From: Azoarcus indigens
GTDB lineage: Bacteria > Pseudomonadota > Gammaproteobacteria > Burkholderiales > Rhodocyclaceae
Direction: 5' to 3'
DNA length: 64,000 bases
NCBI RefSeq assembly: GCF_004361735.1
Contig: NZ_SNVV01000001.1
Span: forward strand, 124,001-188,000
The translations under genes were made by a program, and so were the position numbers. The notes under the pieces are model-generated. The model ran no database searches and was not told the DNA's origin. It saw only the letters and a list, made by a program, of their open reading frames with translations. This document shows positions 41,541 through 49,950 of the stretch, piece by piece. Each line of letters opens with the position of its first letter. Position 1 is the first letter of the stretch.

Positions 41541-41762
41541 TTACTCCGCTTCGCGATAGGGATTCACCAGCTCGTCGATCATCTCGCGCAACGCGGCACG
41601 CACCTGGGCTTCGCTGCAGCCCATCAGCACCGCGTCTTCCAGTGCGTCCTGGGCAAGCTGGCGCAGCTCGCCGTAGTTCTCGTTCAGCACCTTGATCTTT
41701 TCGTGGCAGGAAATCGGCGAGCCATCCGGCTTGAGCCAGCGGGGAGCGAGGGAGGTTTCCAT
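41541..41762 (-). CDS. Small conserved-looking protein of unknown function
   Basis: A 73-residue soluble protein starting METSLAPRWLKPDGSPISC, followed by EKIKVLNENYGELRQLAQDALEDAVLMGCSE and an acidic helical C-terminus. It looks like a conserved small protein of Rhodocyclales-type genomes, but I do not recognise a named family. Two Cys residues are present. GTG at 41777 would give five more residues. A GC hairpin with a following T run (41785-41814, minus strand) lies just upstream. Confidence 0.65.
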   Translation of the reverse strand: METSLAPRWLKPDGSPISCHEKIKVLNENYGELRQLAQDALEDAVLMGCSEAQVRAALREMIDELVNPYREAE

Positions 41763-41784
41763 GGTCTGGGGAGTCACCTGGGAG

Positions 41785-41814
41785 CATCAGTAAAAATAGC
41801 GGGGCACACCCCGC
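41785..41814 (-). terminator. Terminator-like hairpin upstream of the small gene at 41541-41762
   Basis: On the minus strand GCGGGG-TGTG-CCCCGC (41814-41799) is followed by TATTTTTA. The shape is that of a factor-independent terminator placed before a gene, so it could be an attenuator or the end of an unrecognised short transcript. Confidence 0.4.
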
Positions 41815-41998
41815 AGCACGGCAAACATGATAGCCCCGCCAGGGTTCATGGGTATGGCCGCGAACGTGACGGATTTCCACAAAATCAGCGCTTTCCACTA
41901 CCATTGCGCGAAAAACGCCTAAGGTAAGCACGATTAGTTCCTTGGCACTCGCCACCCAGCCCTTACACTCGGGCCAGCCGTTCCAATCCCCCTTTTCG

Positions 41999-42823
41999 AT
42001 GACCGCAGTTCCCCATTCCCCTCCCGCCGCCATTCAGTTGCGCGGCGTCGGCAAGCGTTTTACCGGCAGCGACGGTGAAGCCGTGGGCGTAGCCCCCACC
42101 GATCTCGACGTGGCCGCCGGCGAAATCCACGGCATCATCGGTTTCTCCGGTGCCGGCAAATCCACCCTGCTCCGCCTGGTCAACCTGCTGGAGCGGCCGG
42201 ACAGCGGCGAGGTGATCGTCCACGGTGAGAACCTCACCCGCATGTCGCCGCCGCAGCTGCGCGCCGCGCGCCAGCGCATCGGCATGATCTTCCAGCACTT
42301 CAACCTGCTGCATAACCGCACGGTGGCGGACAACGTCGCCTTCCCGCTGCGCATCGCCGGCGCCTCGCCGGAGCGCATCCGCGAGCGGGTGCAGGCCTGC
42401 CTCTCCTTCGTCGGCCTGTCCGACAAGGCGGAGGCCTGGCCGTCGCAGCTCTCCGGCGGCCAGAAGCAGCGGGTGGCCATCGCCCGCGCGCTGGCGCCCG
42501 AGCCGCACCTGCTGCTGGCGGACGAGCCCACCTCGGCGCTGGACCCGCGCACCACGCTGTCGCTGCTGGAAGTGCTGGACGATGTAAACCGCCGGCTGGG
42601 CGTCACCATCCTGCTGGTGAGCCACGAAATGGCGGTCATCCGCCGCCTGTGTCACCGGGTGTCGGTGATGGAGGCCGGCGAGGTGATAGAGCGCGTCGAA
42701 CTCGCCAACGGCCAGGTGCCGCCGGACTCCCGGCTGGCGCAGTGGCTGACCGAGTTCGGCGGCGCCAGCCCCACCCCCGCGCAGGCGGCGGGTGCGCTGG
42801 AGAAGGAGAGCGCCAGTGTTTGA
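41999..42823 (+). CDS. metN: Methionine ABC transporter ATP-binding protein MetN
   Basis: The 274-residue ATPase powers high-affinity methionine import. The Walker A is GFSGAGKSTLLRLVN (near residue 47), the Q loop is IFQHFNLL, the ABC signature is SGGQKQRVAIARAL, Walker B is LLLADEPTSALDPRT and the switch His is in VSHEMAVI. The C-terminal NIL regulatory domain seen in E. coli MetN (343 residues) is absent, so methionine feedback through that domain is not expected. It overlaps metI by 8 bases. The start ATG 41999 is chosen over an in-frame upstream ATG because MTAVPHSPPAAIQLRGVG fits the family. Confidence 0.94.
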   Translation: MTAVPHSPPAAIQLRGVGKRFTGSDGEAVGVAPTDLDVAAGEIHGIIGFSGAGKSTLLRLVNLLERPDSGEVIVHGENLTRMSPPQLRAARQRIGMIFQHFNLLHNRTVADNVAFPLRIAGASPERIRERVQACLSFVGLSDKAEAWPSQLSGGQKQRVAIARALAPEPHLLLADEPTSALDPRTTLSLLEVLDDVNRRLGVTILLVSHEMAVIRRLCHRVSVMEAGEVIERVELANGQVPPDSRLAQWLTEFGGASPTPAQAAGALEKESASV

Positions 42824-43496
42824 TCTCTCGATCTTCGACGGCGTCATCGAGCTGCTGCCGGAAATCGGCAAAGCCACTGGCGAAACCCTGCTGATGATGG
42901 CGATCTGCCTCACCGCCGCGGTGCTCATCGGCGGCAGCCTGGGCATCGCCGTCTTCCTCACCAGCCGGGGCCAGGCGCTGGCGCGCTACCGCCGCTTCAA
43001 CCTGCTGGCGAACGCGGTCATCAACGTCGTCCGCTCCTTCCCCTTCATCATCCTGCTGGTGGCGGTGTCGCCCTTCAGCCGCCACATCGTCGGCACCTCC
43101 ATCGGCCCGCTGGCGGCCAGCGTGCCCTTGTCGCTGGCGGCGATCTTCTACTTCGCCCGGCTGATAGAGCAGACCCTGCGCGACGTACCGCGCGGCGTCA
43201 TCGAGGCCGCCGAGGCGATGGGCGCCAGCCCGCTGCAGATCGTCTTCCATGTACTGCTGGTGGAAGCGCGCTCCGGCCTCATCCTCGCCTTCACCGTGCT
43301 GACGGTGAGCTTCCTGTCCTACTCGGCGGTGGCCGGCGTGGTCGGCGGCGGCGGCATCGGCGACCTTGCCATCCGCTACGGCTACTACCGCTTCGAGACG
43401 GACATCATGGTGGCCACCATCGTGCTGCTGGTGGTCATGGTGCAGAGCATCCAGTTCCTGGGCCAGTGGCTGGCCCGCCGGCTGGACAAGCGCTGA
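42816..43496 (+). CDS. metI: Methionine ABC transporter permease MetI
   Basis: A 226-residue inner-membrane permease with five predicted helices. It starts VFDLSIFDGVIELLPEIG from GTG 42816, directly preceded by AAGGAG and overlapping metN by 8 bases. The characteristic RSFPFIILLVAVSPF is present, and the EAA loop EAAEAMGASPLQIVFHVLL contacts MetN. The length matches MetI of other proteobacteria (about 217). metQ follows after 53 bases. Confidence 0.95.
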   Translation: MFDLSIFDGVIELLPEIGKATGETLLMMAICLTAAVLIGGSLGIAVFLTSRGQALARYRRFNLLANAVINVVRSFPFIILLVAVSPFSRHIVGTSIGPLAASVPLSLAAIFYFARLIEQTLRDVPRGVIEAAEAMGASPLQIVFHVLLVEARSGLILAFTVLTVSFLSYSAVAGVVGGGGIGDLAIRYGYYRFETDIMVATIVLLVVMVQSIQFLGQWLARRLDKR

Positions 43497-43549
43497 CCGC
43501 CCCTGTTACCGCATTTCCAGAACAACCCGTTCCCTCAGGAGCCTTCCAG

Positions 43550-44356
43550 ATGAAATTGCTGCGTACCCTCGCCTTCGCCGGCCTCGCCCTCGGCCTCGCC
43601 GCCCTGCAGCCCGCCGTGGCGCAGGAGAAGAAGACCATCACCATCGGCGCCACCGCCGGCCCCAACTACGACCAGGTGAAACTCGGCATCAAGCCGGTGC
43701 TGGAGAAGAAGGGCTACACGGTGAAGCTGGTGGAGTTCAACGACTACGTGCAGCCCAACATCGCGCTGGCGCAGGGCTCGCTGGACGCCAACGTGTTCCA
43801 GCACCTGGTGTACCTGCGCAAGTTCGCCGCCGACAAGGGCCTGGACCTGGTGGACGTCGCCCAGGTTCCGGTCGCCCCCATGGGCCTCTACACCAAGCAG
43901 CGCAAGAGCCTGGCCGACGTGCGCGAGGGCGACCGCATCACCATGGCGAACGACCCGAGCAACCTCGCCCGCGCCCTGTTCTTCCTGCAGCAGAACGGCC
44001 TGATCAAGGTGAAGGCCGACATCGACCCGCTGAAGGCCACCGAGAAGGACGTGGCGGAGAACCCCCACAAGCTGAAGCTGACGCCGATCGAAGCCGCCCA
44101 GGTGCCGCGCACCCTGGACGACGCTGCCTACGCGGTGGTGAATGGCAACTTCGCCATCGCCTCCGGCCTCAAGCTGAGCTCCGCGCTGGCGCTGGAGAAG
44201 ACGCCGGAGCACTACCTGAACGTGGTGGCGGTGCGCGCTGCCGAAAAGGACAGCTCCATCACCCGCGAAATCGTCGCCGCCTTCCACTCGCCGGAATACA
44301 AGGCCATCATCGACCAGCACTTCCAGGGCTACGCCCGCCCGGCCTATCTGCAGTAA
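43550..44356 (+). CDS. metQ: Methionine-binding protein MetQ
   Basis: A 268-residue periplasmic substrate-binding protein. The signal peptide is MKLLRTLAFAGLALGLAALQ, with cleavage near AVA-QEKK. There is no lipobox Cys, so it is soluble and not a lipoprotein. The body is a typical NlpA/MetQ fold with KTITIGATAGPNYDQVK, EFNDYVQPNIALAQGSLDANVFQH, MANDPSNLARAL and ALDDAAYAVVNGNFA-like residues (DDAAYAVVNGNFAIASGLK). CAGGAGCC is the ribosome binding site before ATG 43550. It ends at a strong terminator. Confidence 0.95.
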   Translation: MKLLRTLAFAGLALGLAALQPAVAQEKKTITIGATAGPNYDQVKLGIKPVLEKKGYTVKLVEFNDYVQPNIALAQGSLDANVFQHLVYLRKFAADKGLDLVDVAQVPVAPMGLYTKQRKSLADVREGDRITMANDPSNLARALFFLQQNGLIKVKADIDPLKATEKDVAENPHKLKLTPIEAAQVPRTLDDAAYAVVNGNFAIASGLKLSSALALEKTPEHYLNVVAVRAAEKDSSITREIVAAFHSPEYKAIIDQHFQGYARPAYLQ

Positions 44357-44378
44357 GCGCCGCAGCGGCAAACGCCAG

Positions 44379-44417
44379 AACAGGCCGCCCGGTTCGCCGG
44401 TGCGGCCTGTTTTCTTT
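44379..44417 (+). terminator. Rho-independent terminator of the metNIQ operon
   Basis: AACAGGCCGC (44379-44388) and GCGGCCTGTT (44402-44411) make a 10-bp stem followed by TTCTTTT. It begins 22 bases after the metQ stop. Confidence 0.85.
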
Positions 44418-44715
44418 TGCAGGGCTGTCTCGGCGCAGGGGCGACCGGATGGGACCAGGGCGAAAGCGAGTTGGGCTCAACTTTCGCGGCCGGGTTGCCG
44501 TAAAAGTGAATTCGGACCCTCTTGGCGACTGACACGGCACGCTGCGCGACCAGGCCACGCACTTATGCGCATGAAAGCGATGGCGCCCCCGCAGAATCCG
44601 TCAGCCCTGAAAAACCAATCCGTTCGACTATGCTCGAAGAATTCCAAGCCGTGACGCCGACGCTCTGCAGACATCGCACCACCCCTTCCTCAGCCCAACC
44701 CCGCACAGGTGCCTC
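44418..44715. other. Intergenic region before the PAS chemoreceptor gene
   Basis: About 300 bases with lower GC between the metNIQ terminator and the gene at 44716. It presumably contains that gene's promoter. No flagellar sigma-28 match, RNA gene or repeat is convincing. Confidence 0.4.
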
Positions 44716-46032
44716 ATGTTCAACTCTCGCTTGAAGCAGGATCTGCAGTCCCTTCAGGAAAGCATTTCATCCATCGAGCAGGTGAAGCGCAGTCTGGACA
44801 ACGAGATGCTGGCGATGTCTCTCGATCCCCAGGGGCGCATCCAGTCGGTCAACCCGAACTTCGAACACGAGATGCAATACCGCGCTGCCGAGCTCGCCGG
44901 ACGCGCCATCGACGATCTGGTGCCGGAGCATGTGAAGGCGCTGGACTTCTACAGCCGGCTCAAGAACGCCATTACCCGCCAGGAACACCTGAGCGGCGTC
45001 ATCCGGCTGCTGCGGGGCAATGGCCGCGAGGCCTGGCTGCGCGCCATCGTGCAGCCCGTCTTCGGCACCCAGGGCGATCTCAAGCAGTTCTCCGTCTATG
45101 CCAGCGACCTCACCCGCACCATAGAGACCTCGCGCGAGTACGAGAACCTGGTAAAGGCGCTGCAGCGCTCCACGGCGGTCATCGAGTTCAACCTCGCCGG
45201 CGAGGTGATCACCGCCAACGAACTCTTCCTTAAGGCGATGGGCTACACGCTGCCGCAGATCCAGGGCAAGCACCACCGCATCTTCTGCGAGCAGGCCGAG
45301 GTCAATTCGCCCGCCTACGCCGCCTTCTGGGACCGGCTGCGCCGCGGCGATTTCATCACGGACCGCTTCAAGCGCATCGACAGCCAGGGCCGCGTGGTGT
45401 GGCTGGAGGCGTCCTACAACCCCGTCATCGACTCCGACGGCAAGCTCTACAAGGTGGCCAAGTTCGCCACCATCATCACCGATCAGGTAAACCGCGAGAT
45501 CGCGGTATCGGAAGCCGCCACCATCGCCTTCGACACCTCGCAGCAGACCGACAACTGCGCCCAGCAGGGCGCCGAGGTCATCAAGCAGACCGTCAACGTG
45601 ATGCAAGAGCTCGCCGGTGCCATGGATGACGCTTCCGAGGGCATAGGCGCGCTCAACAAGCAGTCCCAGAACATCGTCGCCATCATCAACAACATCGGCA
45701 GCATCGCCGACCAGACCAATCTGCTGGCGCTCAACGCCGCCATCGAAGCAGCCCGCGCGGGCGAGCATGGCCGCGGCTTCGCGGTGGTCGCCGACGAGGT
45801 CCGCCAGCTGGCTTTCCGCACCACTACCGCGACGCGGGAGATCGTCGACGTGGTGCATCAGAACCAGAAGCTGGCCGAGGAGGCGGTGCACATCATCGAC
45901 AATGGCAAGCGCCACGCCGAAACCGGGCTGGTACTTGCCGGCGAGGCCGGCTCGGTGATCGTGGAGATCCAGGATGGGGCGCAGCGCGTCGTCGACGCGG
46001 TAGGCAAGTTCGCCAGCCAGCTGTCGAAGTAG
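44716..46032 (+). CDS. Soluble PAS-PAS methyl-accepting chemotaxis-type protein
   Basis: A 438-residue protein without transmembrane helices. It has an N-terminal coiled segment, two PAS domains (about residues 26-135 and 148-260, the second with [20 protein letters not shown]) and a shortened chemoreceptor signalling domain with the hairpin tip [21 protein letters not shown] and [18 protein letters not shown]. The combination is that of a cytosolic aerotaxis- or redox-type sensor. The signalling domain is shorter than in membrane MCPs, and no HAMP domain is present. PAS ligand pockets may bind heme or flavin, but this cannot be read from sequence. Confidence 0.93.
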   Translation: MFNSRLKQDLQSLQESISSIEQVKRSLDNEMLAMSLDPQGRIQSVNPNFEHEMQYRAAELAGRAIDDLVPEHVKALDFYSRLKNAITRQEHLSGVIRLLRGNGREAWLRAIVQPVFGTQGDLKQFSVYASDLTRTIETSREYENLVKALQRSTAVIEFNLAGEVITANELFLKAMGYTLPQIQGKHHRIFCEQAEVNSPAYAAFWDRLRRGDFITDRFKRIDSQGRVVWLEASYNPVIDSDGKLYKVAKFATIITDQVNREIAVSEAATIAFDTSQQTDNCAQQGAEVIKQTVNVMQELAGAMDDASEGIGALNKQSQNIVAIINNIGSIADQTNLLALNAAIEAARAGEHGRGFAVVADEVRQLAFRTTTATREIVDVVHQNQKLAEEAVHIIDNGKRHAETGLVLAGEAGSVIVEIQDGAQRVVDAVGKFASQLSK

Positions 46033-46397
46033 GCGCGAGGCGAACGCACCCTTTCTCCAGGGCATCGCGGACACGCCGCCAGAGCAGCCGGCGAACCCGT
46101 CTCCCGCCAGGGAAACAGCCCTCGCCAGCCGCTGATGCCACGCCAGGCACCATTTCCCGATCCCGCAGGACGCATGGCCTTGCGCCCGCCCCGGACCGGC
46201 CTCTGCCCTGCCTGCGGCCGCTCGCCGCCTTCCCCGCTCGCTCCCGGCTTTCCGCTGCCGGCGGTACCTCCTCCGCCTGCGCGGAAAACGTGGATAGGTT
46301 CTGATTTTTTCTTGGTTCGGCTGCCACATTCCGCCGGCTAATGTGGCCGGGTGAATCGCGCCGGCGCGCCGCCGGCTCTCAGCCCGAGGACCAAGCC
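46033..46397. promoter_or_regulatory. Leader of the rhodanese operon with an inverted repeat
   Basis: The 365-base gap contains GCCACATT (46323-46330) and AATGTGGC (46340-46347), an 8-bp perfect inverted repeat with a 9-base centre, 50 bases before the rhodanese start. A T-rich TGATTTTTTCTTGG precedes it. It could be an operator, for example for the XRE-cupin regulator in the same operon, but this is a guess. The rest is GC-rich and holds no gene that I can support. Confidence 0.4.
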
Positions 46398-46877
46398 ATG
46401 CCTACCCTGCAAGCCGCGCCCGCCGCGCTCAGCCCCGAAGAAGAAAACCTGGAAGCCGCCTTCCGCCGCGCGCAGGCGCAGCGCCTGGGCTATGGCGGCG
46501 ACATCGACCCGGTCACTGCCTGGAAGCTGGTGAGCAGCGGCCGCGCCAAACTGGTGGACGTGCGTACCGCCGAGGAGCTGAAGTACGTCGGCCAGGTGCC
46601 CGGCAGCGGCCACGCCCCTTGGGTGCAGGGCCTGCCGATGGCGCCCAACCCCGACTTCCTGCGCCAGCTCGGCGAGCATGCCAGCCGCGACGACACGGTG
46701 CTGCTGCTGTGCCGCAGCGGCAAGCGCTCGGTGGCCGCCGCGCAGACCGCCACCCGCGCCGGCTACCCGCGCGTCTTCAGCATCCTTGAAGGTTTCGAGG
46801 GCGACCTGGACGCCACCCGCCACCGCGGCGGCAGCAACGGTTGGCGCTTCCGCCAACTGCCGTGGACGCAGGAATGA
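46398..46877 (+). CDS. Rhodanese-domain sulfurtransferase
   Basis: A 159-residue cytosolic single-domain rhodanese. VDVRTAEELKYVGQVPGSGH is the typical first half, and the active-site loop VLLLCRSGKRSVAAAQ holds the catalytic Cys that forms a persulfide. The last residues (GSNGWRFRQLPWTQE) match rhodanese-like proteins encoded with cysteine-synthesis genes. It overlaps the serine acetyltransferase gene by 4 bases (ATGA at 46874), implying coupling. It may carry sulfane sulfur made around cysteine metabolism. Confidence 0.93.
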   Translation: MPTLQAAPAALSPEEENLEAAFRRAQAQRLGYGGDIDPVTAWKLVSSGRAKLVDVRTAEELKYVGQVPGSGHAPWVQGLPMAPNPDFLRQLGEHASRDDTVLLLCRSGKRSVAAAQTATRAGYPRVFSILEGFEGDLDATRHRGGSNGWRFRQLPWTQE

Positions 46878-47875
46878 GCGAAGCCGCCCTCAACCCCGCC
46901 GCGCCGCCGCCGCTGGCTGTGGGCGAACCACGCAACGGCGAAACCGAAGCGCCGGCCTGGGACCTGGAAGACATCGTTGCCCGCCTGCGCGCAGTGCGCC
47001 AGCGCTGGCGCGAAGCCCAGCACCGCGACCGCGAGCGCGGCGGCCGCGAGTTCCCCTCCCTGGCCGCGCTGCAGACGGTGATGGAGGGCCTCGCCGGCGC
47101 CCTGTTCCCGATGCGCCTGGGGCCGGCCGACCTGCGCCAGGAGAGCGAGGACTTCTACGTCGGCCACACCCTGGACGCGGCGCTCTACAGCCTGCGCCAC
47201 CAGATCGCGCTGGAACTGCGCTACGCCCATCGCCATGAAACGGCCGCCGCCAGCCCGCTCGCCGCAAAGCAGGAGGCCGACCGCATCGCCGCCGCCTTCG
47301 CCGCCGCGCTGCCGGAAATCCGCGCGCTGCTGGACACCGACGTGGAAGCCGCCTTCCGTGGCGATCCCGCCGCCCGCACGGTGGACGAAGTGGTGCTGTG
47401 CTACCCCGGCCTGCTCGCCGTGATCCACCACCGCATCGCCCACCAGCTCTACCGCCTGGGCGTGCCGCTGGTGGCGCGCATCATCGCCGAGATCGCCCAC
47501 TCCGCCACCGGCATCGACATCCACCCCGGTGCCCGCATAGGTGCCAGCTTCTTCATCGACCACGGCACTGGCGTCGTCATCGGCGAAACCACGGTGATCG
47601 GCGACCGGGTGCGGCTCTACCAGGCGGTCACCCTGGGCGCCAAGCGCTTCCCGGTGGACGAGGACGGCGGCCTGCAGAAGGGCCTCGCCCGCCACCCGGT
47701 GATAGAGGACGACGTGGTGATCTACGCCGGCGCCACCCTGCTCGGCCGCATCACCATAGGCCGTGGCGCCAGCATAGGCGGCAACGTCTGGCTCACCCGC
47801 AGCGTGGAGGCCGGCAGCAACGTCACCCAGGCGCACCTGCAGCACACCGCCCACGAAGCCTCCGGGAGGCCCTGA
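46874..47875 (+). CDS. cysE: Serine O-acetyltransferase (CysE/EpsC type)
   Basis: SAT converts serine and acetyl-CoA to O-acetylserine, the precursor for cysteine. The 333-residue protein has an N-terminal helical region (about residues 1-190, with DLEDIVARLRAVRQRW and FPMRLGPADLRQESEDFY) and a C-terminal left-handed beta-helix: IAHSATGIDIHPGARIGASFFIDHG, then GVVIGETTVIGD and ILLGRITIGRGASIGGN-type repeats. The length and N-terminal extension match the EpsC-like longer SATs. It overlaps rhodanese upstream and the XRE gene downstream. No cysK is in the window. Confidence 0.93.
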   Translation: MSEAALNPAAPPPLAVGEPRNGETEAPAWDLEDIVARLRAVRQRWREAQHRDRERGGREFPSLAALQTVMEGLAGALFPMRLGPADLRQESEDFYVGHTLDAALYSLRHQIALELRYAHRHETAAASPLAAKQEADRIAAAFAAALPEIRALLDTDVEAAFRGDPAARTVDEVVLCYPGLLAVIHHRIAHQLYRLGVPLVARIIAEIAHSATGIDIHPGARIGASFFIDHGTGVVIGETTVIGDRVRLYQAVTLGAKRFPVDEDGGLQKGLARHPVIEDDVVIYAGATLLGRITIGRGASIGGNVWLTRSVEAGSNVTQAHLQHTAHEASGRP

Positions 47876-48492
47876 TGCTGAGCGCCAGCGCCGAGAACGC
47901 GCCCACCTCGCCCACGGCCGGCGCACCGCAGGACGACGAGATCGCCCACCTCGTCGGCATCAACCTGCGCCGCATCCGCAGCGGCCTGCACCTGTCGCTG
48001 GACGCCCTCGCCCAGCGCTCCGGCGTCAGCCGCGCGATGCTGAGCCAGGTGGAGCTGGGCCGCAGCGTGCCCTCCATCGCCATCCTGTGGAAGATCGCCC
48101 GCGCGCTGGACCTCACCGTGTCCGCCTTCCTGTCGCGGCGGGCCGATCCCGGCGCGGTGCTGGTGCGGGTGGCCGACTCCCGCAGCCTGCTCTCCAACCG
48201 CAGCCAGTTCTCCGCCCGCGCCCTGTTCCCGCTGGAGGAAGCGCCGCGCGCCGAGTTCTACGAACTGCGGCTGGGCCGGCTGGCGGAAGAACGCTCGCCG
48301 GCCCACGCCGCCGGCACCCGGGAAAACCTGGTGGTGGCGCGCGGCTCGGTGCAGGTGGAAGTCGACGAACGCCGCTACACCCTGGCCACCGGCGACGCGC
48401 TCTACTTCGAGGCCGACGTGCCGCATGCCTACCGCAACCTGGCAGATACCGAGGCAACGCTTTACCTGGTGATGACGCGGACAGCGGTCTGA
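47875..48492 (+). CDS. XRE-family transcriptional regulator with a cupin domain
   Basis: A 205-residue regulator with an N-terminal Cro/CI helix-turn-helix (about residues 28-85, with LSLDALAQRSGVSRAMLSQVELGRSVPS) and a C-terminal cupin (AHAAGTRENLVVARGSVQVEV and YTLATGDALYFEADVPHAYRN). Such HTH-cupin regulators sense small ligands and often control the operon they sit in. Start ATG 47875 shares the last base of the SAT stop (TGATG). The cupin keeps a His in the DVPHAYRN motif. A natural hypothesis is that it controls the rhodanese-SAT operon and the downstream amino acid transporter. Confidence 0.92.
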   Translation: MLSASAENAPTSPTAGAPQDDEIAHLVGINLRRIRSGLHLSLDALAQRSGVSRAMLSQVELGRSVPSIAILWKIARALDLTVSAFLSRRADPGAVLVRVADSRSLLSNRSQFSARALFPLEEAPRAEFYELRLGRLAEERSPAHAAGTRENLVVARGSVQVEVDERRYTLATGDALYFEADVPHAYRNLADTEATLYLVMTRTAV

Positions 48493-48900
48493 CGGGCCAG
48501 CGGCAGCAGGACCCGGCAAGCCTTCCTCTGCCGTCAGCCCGGACTGCGCCCTCGCGGGGCGCACGCGGAAAAGCGGAGCGCTGCGGCATCCGCCGGAGCA
48601 TGCCGTGGCCTGAAGGCCACAAGGCCAGGGCACGGAGCGGGACCGGGGGAAGGAGGCTGACGCCAGGCAGCGCCCTTCGGGCGCGCCCCCTCGCCCCGGC
48701 CCTGCCGCACAAGGCGACGCAGAATACCGCCCCGGGTGCCACATGCTCCCCGACCCACGGCGCCAGCGCGGTTTCATCCTGGACCCGCTTCTGCAAGAAT
48801 TCAGGCCTTCCATCGCTGATGGGCCGGCAAATCTCCAGCGCACACCGCAGCCGGCTCCAGCCAACCCAGCCTCTACCCCGGACACCCGGCAAGAACCCCA
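48493..48900. other. Intergenic region before the amino acid transporter genes
   Basis: A 408-base GC-rich stretch between the XRE-cupin gene and aapJ. I see no gene remnant I can name, no clear terminator with a T run, and no RNA gene. Several G/C palindromes are present (for example GGCCTGAAGGCC at about 48610) without clear meaning. Confidence 0.4.
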
Positions 48901-49950
48901 ATGACCCCCTCCCCGCCCCGCCGCTTCCCTCATCCGCTCGCGCCGCTCGCCGCCCTCGCCGCCGCCCTCTGCCTCCATGCCCTGCCGGCCCAGGCCGGCG
49001 CCACGCTGGATGCGATCAAGAAGCGCGGCGAGATCGCCTGTGGCGTCAGCAGCGGCGTGCCGGGCTTTTCGGCGGCGGACGACAAGGGCCAGTGGCGCGG
49101 GCTGGATGTGGATGTCTGCCGCGCCATCGCCGCCGCGGTGCTGGGCGACGCCACCAAGGTGAAGTGGGTGCCGCTGGGCTCGCAGCAGCGCTTCTCCGCG
49201 CTGCAGGCGGGCGAGGTGGACATCCTGTCGCGCAACACCACCTGGACGCTGACCCGCGATGCCTCGCTGGGCATCTCCTTCGCCGCCGTCACCTACTACG
49301 ACGGCCAGGGCTTCCTGGTGCCCAAGCGCTTCAAGGTGGCGAGCGCCCTCCAGTTGAAGGACGCCGACATCTGCGTGCAGTCCGGCACCACCACCGAGAA
49401 GAACCTGGCCGACTACTTCCGCGCCCAGGGCATACGGGTGAAGCCGGTGGTGTTCGAGAAGTTCGACGCCTCGCTGAAGGCCTTCTTCAACGGCCGCTGC
49501 GTGGCCTACACCACCGACGCCTCCAGCCTGGCCGGCATCCGCGCCGGCGAGGCGCCCAACCCGGACGACTACGCCATCCTGCCGGAGCTGATCTCCAAGG
49601 AGCCGCTGGGGCCGGCGGTGCGCCGTGGCGACGAGGACTGGCTGGCCATCGTCAAATGGGTGGTGTTCGCCCTGATCGAAGCCGAAGAACTGGGCGTGAC
49701 CCGCGACAACGCCGAAGCCCGGCTCAAGGGCAAGGACCCGGCCGCCGGCCGCCTGCTCGGCCAGGGTGAAGACCTGGGCAAGGCGCTGGGCCTGGACGCG
49801 CAGTGGGCCTATCGCGCCGTTCGCGCGGTGGGCAACTACGGCGAAATCTTCGACCGCAACCTGGGCGCCGGCTCGCCGCTGAAGCTGGAGCGCGGCGCCA
49901 ACGCGCTGTGGAACAAGGGCGGCCTGATGTACGCCCCGCCGCTGCGGTGA
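48901..49950 (+). CDS. aapJ: General L-amino acid-binding protein (AapJ-like)
   Basis: A 349-residue periplasmic binding protein with a signal peptide (LAPLAALAAALCLHALPAQA, cleaved near residue 35-37). The mature protein has the AapJ/BztA pattern: RGEIACGVSSGVPGFSAADD, GLDVDVCRAIAAAVLGD, DILSRNTTWTLTRDASLG and SGTTTEKNLADYFR. It binds polar amino acids and delivers them to the AapQM permease, whose first gene overlaps by 4 bases (GTGA at 49947). The C-terminal ANALWNKGGLMYAPPLR is also typical. Confidence 0.92.
   Translation: MTPSPPRRFPHPLAPLAALAAALCLHALPAQAGATLDAIKKRGEIACGVSSGVPGFSAADDKGQWRGLDVDVCRAIAAAVLGDATKVKWVPLGSQQRFSALQAGEVDILSRNTTWTLTRDASLGISFAAVTYYDGQGFLVPKRFKVASALQLKDADICVQSGTTTEKNLADYFRAQGIRVKPVVFEKFDASLKAFFNGRCVAYTTDASSLAGIRAGEAPNPDDYAILPELISKEPLGPAVRRGDEDWLAIVKWVVFALIEAEELGVTRDNAEARLKGKDPAAGRLLGQGEDLGKALGLDAQWAYRAVRAVGNYGEIFDRNLGAGSPLKLERGANALWNKGGLMYAPPLR

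Noticed and set aside
41999-44356. A SAM-type riboswitch ahead of metN
   Set aside because: The 236 bases before metN contain only short hairpins and no recognisable conserved core.
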